A stretch of DNA of 64,000 nt from assembly GCF_020171465.1 (NCBI RefSeq), contig NZ_JAIUZR010000005.1:372001-436000 (forward strand), read 5' to 3'. The notes below the pieces were generated by a model. That model made no database searches, was not told where the DNA came from, and was given only the letters and a program-made list of their open reading frames with translations. Each line of letters opens with the position of its first letter. Position 1 is the stretch's first letter. Both the position numbers and the translations under genes were made by a program. This DNA comes from Lutimonas saemankumensis (GTDB lineage: Bacteria; Bacteroidota; Bacteroidia; Flavobacteriales; Flavobacteriaceae). Below are positions 25,979 through 35,277 of this stretch, piece after piece.

Positions 25979-28633
25979 TTAAAATTGTTGCCCAATGATG
26001 AAATGTGTTTGCCATCCTGATATTTGATTGGATCCGGGAATTGTATCGAAACCATATCCGAAATCAACCCCAAGCAATCCAAATGCCGGCATAAAAACTC
26101 TCAGACCTGCACCTGCCGACCTTTTTAGGGTGAATGGTCTGTATTCTTCAAATTCATTCCATGAATTACCTCCCTCTAAAAATGACAGTGCATAAATAGA
26201 CGCTGAAGGTTTCAATGTAATCGGATATCGTAATTCAAAAGCGACTTTATTGTAGATTGTTCCTCCTGTTTGAGAGGACAAGCTCGAGTTCGGATAACCT
26301 CTCAGGGCAATGGTGGTTCTACCATCAAATCTTCCTTGTTGCATTCCATCTCCACCCACGTAAAACCTTTCAAAGGGAGGGGCTCCAATTTCATCGTTGT
26401 AGTAGCCCAGGAATCCTAATTCAGCATTAGACATGAGTACTAGTTTTCCAACCACAGGGCTGTACCATTTTCCTGTAAAAACAATCTTATAGAATTCGAT
26501 CCATTTGTACTTCTCTTCGTCGGGAAGATCCGTGTAATCTTTGTCGTCAAATAGTGAATAGGGTGGAGTAAGTTTTAACAATACATTAAATTGAGACCCA
26601 CCTGAAGGGAATACAGGGTTAGGTCCTGCAGAACTTCTACCAAAATTAACCGCGAAGTTAAAGTTGTTTGAAATACCATTATCAAAATCAAAGGATGAAA
26701 TCGTATAATTCTTAAGTTTAAATCTTTGGTAATTCAATGATGTCGATAAAGTGAAAAAGTCATCAGGCCATTTCAATCGCTGGCTAAGACCAACAGAGGC
26801 ACCAATTATATCCAGTAGTTGATCCTTATCCACGTCATTGGTAAACGGGTCAAATCCAAACTGGCTCGAGTTGTAAATCGAGAAATTAAAACCTTTTGGT
26901 TTTTTACCCCCCATCCATGGCTCCGAAAACGACAAACTGTAGGTTCTGTAAAATTTACTCACCTGAAGCCTAAGAGCTACAGTCTGACCGTCTCCTCTTG
27001 GAACTGGTTTGTATTCATCAAAATTGAAAAGGTTCCTAACCGCAAAGTTGTTAAAAGAAAGCCCCAGAGTTCCTACAAAGGTTCCACCTCCATATCCACC
27101 CTGAAGTTCGATCTGACTCGATCCTTTTTCGGAAACCGAAAACTCAATGTCGGTTGTTTTATCTGCAAAATTGGGTTGAACGTCAGGAACAATATTTTCC
27201 GGATCGATAAATCCAAGCTGACCGAGTTCACGAATCGATCTGACGATATCACTTTTACTGAAAAGATCACCGGGTTTAGTCCGTATTTCTCTGAAAATTA
27301 CATGGTCATTTGTAACATCGTTACCCTTTACGGTTACTTTTCTGATGGTAGCCGGTTCATCCTCAATGATTCTAATTTCAAGATCGATAGTGTTGTTCGC
27401 CGCACTGGTTTCCACCGCATTCACACGAGAAAATAAATAACCGTTATCCAAATAGGTGTTAGTAATATCTTGTGATTCAGGGGTCCCGTCACCATAAACG
27501 CGCTCATTCAGGGCCTTACCGTTATAGGTTACCCCTTTATCGATTCTAAGTATGCTCTGCAGCTGCTGATCGGTAAATACCGTATTGCCCAGGAAGCTAA
27601 TCGTACCAAATTTGTAACGTTGACCCTGGGTCATGAAGATGTCCAGATTGATGGTATTATCTTCATTCCATGATATGGAATCTTTTAGGATAAGTGCATC
27701 ACGGAATCCTTTCTCCTGAAACAGTTCAACCACCATATCAAGATCTTCTTCATAGAGATCTTCAACAAATTTTGAAGGGGAAAATATCCTGGTTATTCCT
27801 TTCTCTTTTGTCTTTTTCATGGTTTTCTTCAACTTTTTATCTGAAAAAGCCGTATTTCCATGAAATCGGATATTTTTTATCTTTATTTTATTGCCCCGGT
27901 CAATTGATATCAGTGCGTCCTGAGTATTCGGCAAACTCGTGTCTTTTCTGGTGTTGATCGTTACCTTGGTTTTGAGGTACCCTTTTTCCCTGTACTTGTC
28001 CTTGATATAGTTTTCGGTTGTGGTGATGAGGTTTTCGGTCAGCATGGATCCTGGCTGAAATTCAATTTCTTTTTCCAGGTCTTCAATTTTAGACTTTTTT
28101 AGTCCGGTTATTCTAAGCTTACCTACTTTGTCCAGTTCTTTTACATTGATTTCGAGATAAACAGCTTCACCATCCAGCTGTGTCACATAAACGTCCACAT
28201 TCGAAAACAGTTTGGAACTCCATAATCGTTTAATGGAAGAAGAAAGTTTATCTCCCGGAATTTTAATCTGTTGTCCAGGGCTAAGTCCGGAGAAAATAAG
28301 AATAGATTGTTCAGAAATAGTTTCATTCCCAACTACGGAGACGCCTCCTAAAACGTATTTCTTGTTCTTTTCAAGTTTTATGGGTTTTGGGGGAACTTTT
28401 TTTATGGTATCCGATGGACTAACAACTGGTTTTATCGTGTCTGCCTGAATACCTTGTAAGCCAAGTGAATCCTTTTCCACCTGAGCAGCAGGAACTGAAT
28501 CTTGTTTTGTGGTATTGTTTTGGCTAGTAACCTGCCCATTCACAGTAAGAATAAAGAACATAAAAAATATCGGAAGCGCCGTATTTTCTAATTTATTTAT
28601 TACTGCTTTCAATTTGTTCACTTGTTTTTCCAA
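25979..28633 (-). CDS. bamA: Outer-membrane assembly factor BamA
   Basis: Up to 884 residues. BamA folds and inserts barrel proteins into the outer membrane. After a hydrophobic leader and a Gln/Lys/Pro-rich linker (~30-90), five POTRA repeats follow (e.g. YVLGGVSVVGNETISEQSIL, LRITGLKKSKIEDLEKEI, IKNIRFHGNTAFSDKKLKK, YKFGTISFLGNTVF, IRKVTVKGNDVTNDHVIFRE), then a 16-strand-type barrel with the FGLLGVDFGYGFDTIPGS region and a C-terminal Phe. No ATG exists before residue 25: starts are TTG at 28633, GTG at 28621 or ATG at 28561, so the 41-base overlap with uppS is uncertain. It belongs to the porG-uppS-bamA-ompH-ompH operon. Confidence 0.95.
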   Translation of the reverse strand: MEKQVNKLKAVINKLENTALPIFFMFFILTVNGQVTSQNNTTKQDSVPAAQVEKDSLGLQGIQADTIKPVVSPSDTIKKVPPKPIKLEKNKKYVLGGVSVVGNETISEQSILIFSGLSPGQQIKIPGDKLSSSIKRLWSSKLFSNVDVYVTQLDGEAVYLEINVKELDKVGKLRITGLKKSKIEDLEKEIEFQPGSMLTENLITTTENYIKDKYREKGYLKTKVTINTRKDTSLPNTQDALISIDRGNKIKIKNIRFHGNTAFSDKKLKKTMKKTKEKGITRIFSPSKFVEDLYEEDLDMVVELFQEKGFRDALILKDSISWNEDNTINLDIFMTQGQRYKFGTISFLGNTVFTDQQLQSILRIDKGVTYNGKALNERVYGDGTPESQDITNTYLDNGYLFSRVNAVETSAANNTIDLEIRIIEDEPATIRKVTVKGNDVTNDHVIFREIRTKPGDLFSKSDIVRSIRELGQLGFIDPENIVPDVQPNFADKTTDIEFSVSEKGSSQIELQGGYGGGTFVGTLGLSFNNFAVRNLFNFDEYKPVPRGDGQTVALRLQVSKFYRTYSLSFSEPWMGGKKPKGFNFSIYNSSQFGFDPFTNDVDKDQLLDIIGASVGLSQRLKWPDDFFTLSTSLNYQRFKLKNYTISSFDFDNGISNNFNFAVNFGRSSAGPNPVFPSGGSQFNVLLKLTPPYSLFDDKDYTDLPDEEKYKWIEFYKIVFTGKWYSPVVGKLVLMSNAELGFLGYYNDEIGAPPFERFYVGGDGMQQGRFDGRTTIALRGYPNSSLSSQTGGTIYNKVAFELRYPITLKPSASIYALSFLEGGNSWNEFEEYRPFTLKRSAGAGLRVFMPAFGLLGVDFGYGFDTIPGSNQISGWQTHFIIGQQF

Positions 28634-29345
28634 ATCGTCTTTCTCTTCTTTGATAATTCAGTATCGCTTCGTAAAAGTCCTTCTTCCTAAAATCGGGCCA
28701 TAAAATATCAGTAAAATACAATTCGGCATATGCAATCTGCCATAATAAAAAATTGCTAATGCGCATTTCCCCACTCGTTCGGATCAAAAAATCAACGACG
28801 GGCAAAGTAAATGTATATAAATGACTATTTATAATTTTTTCATCAATTTCTTCGATTTTTAATTCATTATTAACAATTTTTTTAGAAATGGATTTTGTGG
28901 CTCTGATCAATTCCTCTTTAGCCCCGTAGTTAAGGGCAAGAGTCAAGGTCATGGCCTTATTATTCTCTGTCATTTTTATCACTTCATGCAATTGGTTTCT
29001 TGCCTTTGAAGGAAGTTTGTCCAAATTTCCGATTGCCTGAAGTTTGATATCGTTTTTTTGGAAAGTCGATATTTCCTTTTTTAGAGAACTTACAAGGATG
29101 CTCATCAACGTATCGATCTCAATTTTTGGCCTTTTCCAGTTTTCCGTTGAAAAAGCATAAAGCGTAAGGGCCTCTATTCCAAGTTCTACAGATGCCTCTA
29201 CGGTCTGTCGAACCGATTCCACACCTTTCTGATGACCAAGAACCCTTTTTAAACCTTTGTTTCTCGCCCATCTTCCGTTGCCATCCATAATAACGGCAAC
29301 ATGTTTGGGAATATAATTTTTATCTATTTGAATATCCGCTTGCAT
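28593..29345 (-). CDS. uppS: Undecaprenyl diphosphate synthase (isoprenyl transferase)
   Basis: 250 residues, complete. UppS makes the C55 lipid carrier for peptidoglycan and surface polysaccharides by cis-prenyl elongation. Signature sequences: HVAVIMDGNGRWA with the catalytic Asp, LTLYAFSTENWKRP, and the C-terminal FLIRTSGEMRISNFLLWQIAYAE. It begins 3 bases after porG and runs into the start region of bamA, so translation of the three genes is probably coupled. Confidence 0.97.
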   Translation of the reverse strand: MQADIQIDKNYIPKHVAVIMDGNGRWARNKGLKRVLGHQKGVESVRQTVEASVELGIEALTLYAFSTENWKRPKIEIDTLMSILVSSLKKEISTFQKNDIKLQAIGNLDKLPSKARNQLHEVIKMTENNKAMTLTLALNYGAKEELIRATKSISKKIVNNELKIEEIDEKIINSHLYTFTLPVVDFLIRTSGEMRISNFLLWQIAYAELYFTDILWPDFRKKDFYEAILNYQRRERRFGKTSEQIESSNK

Positions 29346-29348
29346 AAG

Positions 29349-30017
29349 CTAAAAACTTCCTGTATAACACCCTTCTCTTCCAAATCCGAAAACCAAAGTA
29401 ATTCCTGTAAAGACATACCAGTCATTATTGTTCGGGTTAATCTGAACATTGGGGCTTTCCAAATCATATGGGTAACTGTCAATATCATCTTTGAACGTAT
29501 ACCTGAATCCTAATTCAAAACCAATTCCTATACTCGGAGCCAATATGGTCTTAAATCCGGCACCAAAAGGCATTGTAAAATTAAAAGTACGACCACCACC
29601 CAATTCTTCACTTATTCCGTAATTTACTGTCCCTGCTTCAATAAACACATAAGGCGTATTGGTATAACCCGTTTTGCTCAAACTGTATTTGAAAAAGTGA
29701 TACTCAATTCCAACAGCCAGTTCATGTATGTCATTAGTGAAACTAAGGTCTCTGTATTTTCTGAATGAATTATTCGATTCGGAATCATCTCCCGATAATT
29801 TCGAATAGATATATGTAGCCCTGATTGAATAGTGAGGATGCATGTTCCATTTATAAATTCCCCCTACGGCGAAGCTGTTTGGGTATATATAATTGGTTCG
29901 ACCAATATCGCCAATATAGTTACTTCCTCCTGCAAAAATTCCAATCTCGTTAATTTGTGAAAAAACCCCTCCGGAGACACAGAAAAACAGGATTACAAAT
30001 ACAATCTTTTTCTTCAT
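29349..30017 (-). CDS. porG: T9SS-associated outer-membrane protein PorG (DUF6089 family)
   Basis: 222 residues from the ATG at 30017 (MKKKIVFVILFF); the upstream TTG-type extension would start before the transcript. A signal peptide is followed by a small barrel: EIGIFAGGSNYIGDIG, NSFAVGGIYKWNMHPHYSIRA, YVFIEAGTVNYGI and the closing FGFGREGCYTGSF with a conserved Cys. This pattern is that of PorG, an outer-membrane part linked to PorK/PorN rings of the type IX secretion system. It opens the operon uppS-bamA-ompH-ompH, tying T9SS to general barrel assembly. A TATATTTG box sits only 12 bases upstream. Confidence 0.87.
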   Translation of the reverse strand: MKKKIVFVILFFCVSGGVFSQINEIGIFAGGSNYIGDIGRTNYIYPNSFAVGGIYKWNMHPHYSIRATYIYSKLSGDDSESNNSFRKYRDLSFTNDIHELAVGIEYHFFKYSLSKTGYTNTPYVFIEAGTVNYGISEELGGGRTFNFTMPFGAGFKTILAPSIGIGFELGFRYTFKDDIDSYPYDLESPNVQINPNNNDWYVFTGITLVFGFGREGCYTGSF

Positions 30018-30029
30018 AAAAATAGGTGG

Positions 30030-30037
30030 CAAATATA
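30030..30037 (-). promoter_or_regulatory. -7 box for porG-uppS-bamA-ompH operon
   Basis: TATATTTG on the minus strand; it leaves only ~6-8 bases of leader before the ATG at 30017, unusually short compared with other promoters here (19-41 bases from box to start). Confidence 0.5.
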
Positions 30038-30123
30038 AAAAAATACATTTGCATTTGGTTTAAATGAATGCTCTTTTTTGATTAACAGATTTTTAAGCGT
30101 AAAATTGTATTATATTCAACAGT

Positions 30124-31005
30124 TTAGTTGCGTTTGTCTTCTCCCCAGAGAAGCTTTTCCCTCAAGGTTTTTATAAAAGTTTGTTCAGTTAGCTGCAGGG
30201 TTTTGATACAGAATGGACTTTTATTGATGACAACCCTTGATTTATTGTCCAGTGTATACATTCTCGAATCCAAAGTCAAAAGAACCTCATCGGCCCTGCT
30301 GTCAATATGCAATTCAATACGAGTCTGATCTGGAATGACAAGGGGCCTCACAGCCAGACTATGTGGTGCAATTGGCGTTAATACGATATTCTTTGAAGTA
30401 GGGGATATGATGGGGCCACCGCAACTTAAAGAATATCCAGTTGATCCGGTCGGAGTTGAAATAATAAGCCCGTCACTCCAGTAGCTGGTCAGAAATTCAT
30501 CATCCAGATTCGTATCGACTCTAATCATGGATGCCGTATTCTTTCTCGTTATCGTAATCTCATTCAAGGCGAAGTTGAGCGTTCCCATTTCATTGTTTCT
30601 TTCCTTGGTGTGAACGGTCAAAAGCGATCGTTCCTGCACCTTAAATTCTCCTTTCATAATCTGTTCAAATGCCCTTCCCATACTTTCTTTGGGAATATTG
30701 GCCAGAAATCCAAGTCTTCCGGTGTTGATTCCAATTACAGGGATATTTAGGTCTCTGATAAAAGTTACTGACCTTAAAAAGGTACCGTCACCACCTACTG
30801 AAAAGAAAAAATCAATGTCTTTATTCAGGTCCTGATAATCTGAAAAAGTTTCTGGCTTCAATTGTCTTGAAAGCTGGTTGAATCCTTGTAAAAAGTTTTC
30901 CTCAAAAACCATGGAAACACTATATTCTTTGCAGAGCTTAACTAGCTCTTGCACGTATTTCATGGTAATCTGGTTATTGGATTGTCCAAAGATTCCTACT
31001 TTCAT
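30124..31005 (-). CDS. nadK: NAD kinase
   Basis: 293 residues from the ATG at 31005 (MKVGIFGQ). NadK phosphorylates NAD to NADP in the cytosol. Motifs are the FSVGGDGTFLRS loop, NTGRLGFLAN, ITRKNTASMIRVDTNLDDE, and the TPTGSTGYSLSCGGPII nucleotide-binding loop. Length is normal. A CBS-domain gene ends 13 bases upstream on the same strand; the two are probably co-transcribed. The region between nadK and porG (30033-30123) carries the porG promoter. Confidence 0.97.
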   Translation of the reverse strand: MKVGIFGQSNNQITMKYVQELVKLCKEYSVSMVFEENFLQGFNQLSRQLKPETFSDYQDLNKDIDFFFSVGGDGTFLRSVTFIRDLNIPVIGINTGRLGFLANIPKESMGRAFEQIMKGEFKVQERSLLTVHTKERNNEMGTLNFALNEITITRKNTASMIRVDTNLDDEFLTSYWSDGLIISTPTGSTGYSLSCGGPIISPTSKNIVLTPIAPHSLAVRPLVIPDQTRIELHIDSRADEVLLTLDSRMYTLDNKSRVVINKSPFCIKTLQLTEQTFIKTLREKLLWGEDKRN

Positions 31006-31018
31006 GGATATCAAAGTT

Positions 31019-31678
31019 CTAAATATTCAGGTATTTCTGCAGATAGTTGGAGCGGTCGTTGAGTTCCTCGAGGTATTTATCTTTTTCAAATTCATTTAGG
31101 ATCTCATAATTATAGCGTCTAAAAGAATGCAAGGTGTTATTGATATCATGCAGGCTTAATTTTAAAGTAATATGGGCCACATCAGCATCTATCATGGAAA
31201 CAAAAGCACCAAATAAGGTAGCGTTGTTGGATTCAACAATTTGAGAAATTTCACTAAAAGAGTAGTCCTTAATATTCTTGGAAACAACCAAAATGACTCC
31301 TTCTTCATGTAAAAAAGGCGTGCACTTGAAAAGGTTTAGAAAATCATCCAGTTCATAATATCCAATATATTCTTTTTCTGAATTCAATATGGGCATTAGA
31401 TTTGTATTGTGCGTAGCAAAATTTTGTAAAACCTCAAACCAGTTCATATTTTCGGTTACGTAAAAAGGTTGAATCTGATGCTTAAATTCATTTAGTTTCT
31501 GCTTATCAGGACGCATCATCTCAACTTCTTCATGTGCAATAGCTCCATAGAATAATTTATCATCCACTACCGGCAAATGAGAAAATGGAAACATCTCAAA
31601 AGTTTCCTTCATCTCCAGAACTTCAACATTGAGTTCAAAAGGTACGATGTCTTTTAATATGTAGTTGATGGTTTGCAT
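31019..31678 (-). CDS. CBS-domain protein
   Basis: 219 residues from the ATG at 31678 (MQTINYILKD); a longer upstream frame would run into the divergent pdxJ promoter. Two CBS motifs are visible: residues ~1-60 (LKDIVPFELNVEVLEMKETFEMFPFSHLPVVDDKLFYGAI) and ~75-130 (VTENMNWFEVLQNFATHNTNLMPIL...). The C-terminal ~80 residues (EGVILVVSKNIKDYSFSEISQIVESN) look ACT-like. CBS pairs sense adenosyl ligands. The conserved position next to nadK and pdxJ suggests a cofactor-metabolism role; the ligand is unknown. Confidence 0.85.
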   Translation of the reverse strand: MQTINYILKDIVPFELNVEVLEMKETFEMFPFSHLPVVDDKLFYGAIAHEEVEMMRPDKQKLNEFKHQIQPFYVTENMNWFEVLQNFATHNTNLMPILNSEKEYIGYYELDDFLNLFKCTPFLHEEGVILVVSKNIKDYSFSEISQIVESNNATLFGAFVSMIDADVAHITLKLSLHDINNTLHSFRRYNYEILNEFEKDKYLEELNDRSNYLQKYLNI

Positions 31679-31707
31679 AAAATACAAGGTTACTTGAGAT
31701 AAAATCG

Positions 31708-31715
31708 TAATTTTG
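31708..31715 (+). promoter_or_regulatory. -7 box for pdxJ
   Basis: TAATTTTG, 71 bases before the pdxJ ATG; fits TAnnTTTG but leaves a longer leader than usual here. Confidence 0.4.
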
Positions 31716-31786
31716 TCAACCGATTCAAACGAACTGGAGTGTAAAGATAGGATATCTTTTTTATTAAAAATATAAATAAACAACCA

Positions 31787-32500
31787 ATGACAAAATTAAG
31801 CGTCAATATCAATAAAATTGCGACTTTAAGGAATGCAAGAGGAGGGAACGTCCCGGACCTTTTAAAGGTAGCTCGAGACATTCAGGATTTTGGGGCTGAA
31901 GGTATTACGATTCATCCGCGACCGGATGAAAGACATATAAGGTATCAGGATGCCCTGGATTTGAAAGAGGTAGTAAGAACGGAGTTCAATATAGAAGGAA
32001 ATCCGATTCCGGAATTTGTGGACCTGGTGTTAAAAGTAAAACCCGATCAGGTAACACTTGTTCCTGATGCGGTTGATGCAATAACTTCAAATGCAGGATG
32101 GGATACCGTAAAGCATGCGAGTTTTCTAAAGGAAGTAGTTGGTGAGTTCAAAAGAAACGGAATCAGGACCTCAATTTTTATGGACCCTGTTCCTTCTATG
32201 ATGGAATCCGCTGCAGCCACAGAAACGGACAGAATAGAATTGTACACTGAAGCCTATGCTGTTTCGTTCGCCCGAGGAGACAAGCAAGGGGTTTTACCCT
32301 ATGCGGAGAGCGCGAGAAAAGCAACTGATCTGGGTTTAGGTATTAATGCAGGTCATGACCTTAGCCTTGATAATCTCCACTTTTTTGTGTCGCAGGTACC
32401 TGGTGTTTTAGAAGTTTCGATAGGGCATGCTTTGATTGCTGAGGCACTCTATTTTGGGCTGCAAAATGTGGTGAGTATGTACCTTCAAAAATTGAGCTGA
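31787..32500 (+). CDS. pdxJ: Pyridoxine 5'-phosphate synthase
   Basis: 237 residues, complete. PdxJ condenses 1-deoxyxylulose 5-phosphate with aminoacetone phosphate to make pyridoxine phosphate. Marks: LSVNINKIATLRNARGG (substrate loop), GITIHPRPDERHIRYQD, VTLVPD, FMDPVPSM and LGINAGHDLSL. Its TGA overlaps the ATG of the downstream hydrolase by one base, so the two are translationally coupled. Confidence 0.97.
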   Translation: MTKLSVNINKIATLRNARGGNVPDLLKVARDIQDFGAEGITIHPRPDERHIRYQDALDLKEVVRTEFNIEGNPIPEFVDLVLKVKPDQVTLVPDAVDAITSNAGWDTVKHASFLKEVVGEFKRNGIRTSIFMDPVPSMMESAAATETDRIELYTEAYAVSFARGDKQGVLPYAESARKATDLGLGINAGHDLSLDNLHFFVSQVPGVLEVSIGHALIAEALYFGLQNVVSMYLQKLS

Positions 32501-33270
32501 TGAGCGTACTGCACTCACTTATTTTAGGAAAAGGGGAGCCCTTGATCATATTACATGGATTTCTGGGTATGGGAGATAACTGGAAAACGCTGGCAAACAG
32601 GTTTGCTGAAGATTTTCAGGTTCATATAGTTGATCAGCGAAATCATGGAAGAAGTTTTCATTCTGATGATTTCTCGTATGAACTGATGTCAGAAGATTTG
32701 ATGAATTACATGAATCATCATCATCTGGAAAGCGCGCATATTCTTGGACATTCCATGGGAGGGAAAACGGGAATGTTATTTTCGGTTGAATACCCTGAGA
32801 AAGTAAAGAATCTGATCGTGGCCGATATCGGGCCTAAGTATTATCCTCCTCATCATCAAAGTATTTTGGATGCCCTGGGAGAAGTAGATTTTGAAACGAT
32901 GACTTCGCGTGCAGAAATTGAACAGACTTTAAAAAAACACATACCCGATATGGGCATCAGGCAGTTTCTTTTAAAGAGTGTATATCGAAAAACGCCCGAT
33001 GAACTTGCTTTTCGATTTAATTTCCCGGTTTTAGAGGATCTATATGAAGAAGTTGGGGTACCACTTCCACCAAGAACTATTTTTGAGGGAAAGGTTTTGT
33101 TTTTAAAAGGCGCCTTGTCTGGATATATAACCAGTGCTGATGAGGATCTGATCATGGCCCATTTTCCAAATTCAAGAATACAGGTTGTCCAGCGGGCAAG
33201 CCACTGGCTACATTCAGAAAATCCTTCTGATTTTTATGATTATGTTGTGGGATTCCTTGAAAATGACTAA
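32500..33270 (+). CDS. Alpha/beta-fold hydrolase (YbfF-like)
   Basis: 256 residues. The nucleophile elbow GHSMGGKTG and oxyanion HGFLGMGDNW are clear, and the last histidine is in QRASHWLHSENP. The order of motifs matches the esterase group that includes E. coli YbfF. Substrate unknown; coupling to pdxJ by a one-base overlap is conserved in flavobacteria as far as I recall, but a link to vitamin B6 is unproven. Confidence 0.9.
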   Translation: MSVLHSLILGKGEPLIILHGFLGMGDNWKTLANRFAEDFQVHIVDQRNHGRSFHSDDFSYELMSEDLMNYMNHHHLESAHILGHSMGGKTGMLFSVEYPEKVKNLIVADIGPKYYPPHHQSILDALGEVDFETMTSRAEIEQTLKKHIPDMGIRQFLLKSVYRKTPDELAFRFNFPVLEDLYEEVGVPLPPRTIFEGKVLFLKGALSGYITSADEDLIMAHFPNSRIQVVQRASHWLHSENPSDFYDYVVGFLEND

Positions 33271-33299
33271 TTTGCCTTAACTGAATAACTCCCTGTTCT

Positions 33300-33641
33300 A
33301 TGAATTATATCTTTAAAGTTTTGTTAACGGCAGTTGCTGTTTTGCTTATTGCGTATTTTTTACCCGGTGTGGAGGTTGATGATTACGGTACGGCAATCTG
33401 GGTAGCATTTATCGTAGGACTTTTGTTCTCAATTTTGAAACCTATTTTGGTGATTCTCACTTTACCGGTCACAATCCTTACACTTGGATTGTTCCTTTTT
33501 GTAATTAATGCTGCAATGATACTGTTGGCAAATTCCTGGATCGATGGGTTTAGCGTTTCTGGGTTCTGGACGGCTCTTTTATTCAGTATTTTACTCTCGT
33601 TTGTTGAATCCATCCTTCATAAACTGATCGAAAAAGATTGA
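33300..33641 (+). CDS. Small membrane protein, phage-holin-4-like superfamily (YvlD type)
   Basis: 113 residues with four hydrophobic segments: ~5-22, ~33-53, ~57-78, ~88-105. The motifs LPGVEVDDYGTAIWVAFIVGLL and ILKPILVILTLPVTILTLGLF match the YvlD/'phage holin family 4' group, which are chromosomal membrane proteins rather than phage lysis genes. There is no endolysin or prophage near. Function unknown. Confidence 0.88.
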   Translation: MNYIFKVLLTAVAVLLIAYFLPGVEVDDYGTAIWVAFIVGLLFSILKPILVILTLPVTILTLGLFLFVINAAMILLANSWIDGFSVSGFWTALLFSILLSFVESILHKLIEKD

Positions 33642-33719
33642 TCTGACTCAAGATCAAGTCATTGATATCAAATTTTAACATAAGATTAGGTCAATTTATA
33701 TCAGTAAATGCAGGATTAA

Positions 33720-33752
33720 TTGCATTTAATTGAGGTAAAATGATTATTTTTG
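33720..33752 (+). promoter_or_regulatory. Promoter for tig
   Basis: TTG at 33720-33722, 22-bp spacer, TATTTTTG at 33745-33752, 39 bases before the ATG at 33792. Confidence 0.62.
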
Positions 33753-33791
33753 CACCCTCAATTTTTTAAAAAAGAGATAAATTTATTTAGA

Positions 33792-35114
33792 ATGAAGATT
33801 ACCAAAGAAGACATTGATGCGCTGAATTCGGTTGTGAAGATTGATATTACGGCAAATGATTATCAGGATAAAGTTGATAGCCAGCTAAATGATTACAGAA
33901 AGAAGGCCAATATTCCAGGATTCAGAAAAGGACACGTTCCAATGAGTCTTGTAAAAAAACAGTACGGGAAATCGGTTATGATTGACGAAGTGAACAAGCT
34001 TCTCCAGGAATCTCTTAATAAATTTTTAGTTGAGGAGAAACTGGATGTTCTTGGGAATCCGCTTCCAAAGATGAAGGAGGATTTTTCATGGGATGAAGAT
34101 CAGTTCAGTTTTGAGTTTGAATTAGGCTTAGCTCCGGAATTTGAGGTGAATTTAAAACCTAAAAAGGCAATTACTGCTTACAAAATTGTCGCTGACGACA
34201 AAATGGTTAACAATCAGATTGACAATATCAGGGAACAATACGGGAAATTGATCACTCAGCAGGAGGTGGAGGAAAATTCGAACATTACTGGGACCTTTAC
34301 CAATGAGGAGAAAGATATTGAAAAGAAGTCAACTTTCAAATTGGAAAAGGTTAAAGGGAAAATCAACCTGAAGAAGTTTTTAGGATCAAAAGTTGGGGAT
34401 ACTCTGGAGCTTAAATCAAAAAACTTGTTCACTGATGATCATATGTTAATGAATGTTTTGGGTCTGTCGCATGATGATGCTCATGCTTTTGAGGCTCCTT
34501 TGACATTGAAAATAGAAGAAATTTCAAGAACTGAATTAGCTGAATTAAATCAGGAGTTATTTGATAAATTATTTGGTGCAGGGTTGATAAAAAGTGAGGA
34601 GGAATTTAAGAACAAGTTAAAAGAAGATGCCGAGAAACAGTTTGCTTCTCAGGCGGATCAGCAGTTACTGAATGCTGTAACAGAAAGCCTTATCGAGAAT
34701 ACAAAATTTGATTTACCGGCAGAATTCCTTAAAAAATGGCTGGCTGTTTCAGGTGAGAAACCAATGACACCAGAGCAAGCAGGTGAAGAGTATGAGAGAT
34801 CTGAAAAAGGTTTAAGATACCAGTTGATTGAAGGAAAGCTGATGACTGACAACAATCTTCAGGTAACCTACGATGATCTTAAAGAATACACGAAAGGATT
34901 TGTTAAGGCTCAGATGGCTCAGTTTGGAGACAGTAATATAGAGGATAAGCAATTGGAAGATATTGTAAATCGGGTATTATCGAATCAGGAAGAGGTAAAA
35001 AGGCTGTCAGACCAGTTAAAGAATGAAAAATTGCTGGCCTTTTTTAAAGAGAATATTAAACTGAAGACCAAAGAAGTTACTTACGAAGATTTTGTAAAAG
35101 AGGTTTACAAATAA
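33792..35114 (+). CDS. tig: Trigger factor
   Basis: 440 residues from the ATG at 33792; the in-frame TTG at 33750 lies within the promoter box and is rejected. Trigger factor is the ribosome-bound chaperone for nascent chains. The ribosome-docking signature GFRKGHVP is near residue 40; the PPIase-type domain (about 145-230) is strongly diverged (TGTFTNEEKDIEKKSTF) and probably inactive as an isomerase, which is usual in Bacteroidota. The C-terminal arm domain is long and charged. It is followed by a terminator, then clpP. Confidence 0.94.
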   Translation: MKITKEDIDALNSVVKIDITANDYQDKVDSQLNDYRKKANIPGFRKGHVPMSLVKKQYGKSVMIDEVNKLLQESLNKFLVEEKLDVLGNPLPKMKEDFSWDEDQFSFEFELGLAPEFEVNLKPKKAITAYKIVADDKMVNNQIDNIREQYGKLITQQEVEENSNITGTFTNEEKDIEKKSTFKLEKVKGKINLKKFLGSKVGDTLELKSKNLFTDDHMLMNVLGLSHDDAHAFEAPLTLKIEEISRTELAELNQELFDKLFGAGLIKSEEEFKNKLKEDAEKQFASQADQQLLNAVTESLIENTKFDLPAEFLKKWLAVSGEKPMTPEQAGEEYERSEKGLRYQLIEGKLMTDNNLQVTYDDLKEYTKGFVKAQMAQFGDSNIEDKQLEDIVNRVLSNQEEVKRLSDQLKNEKLLAFFKENIKLKTKEVTYEDFVKEVYK

Positions 35115-35131
35115 TTTTTTTTAACATAAAT

Positions 35132-35168
35132 AAACTCCATAATGAATTTACGATTATGGAGTTTTTTT
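35132..35168 (+). terminator. Terminator after tig
   Basis: 11-bp perfect stem AAACTCCATAA / TTATGGAGTTT with an 11-base loop and a T-tract; separates tig from clpPX. Confidence 0.88.
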
Positions 35169-35277
35169 GTACCTCTTTGTTTCTTGGATACAGGCACAGT
35201 GGTCCACCAAAGGAATGGTGATGCGAACATGCTAATTAATTAGTATATTTACAGACTAATTGAATAAAAAAATATTT

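Noticed and set aside
26819-27436. 205-codon plus-strand frame opposite bamA
   Set aside because: Basic, unstructured translation antisense to the POTRA/barrel region; bamA is certain on the other strand.
33300-33641. Phage-holin-like small membrane protein as a sign of prophage
   Set aside because: Belongs to the chromosomal YvlD-type group; no other phage gene is near.
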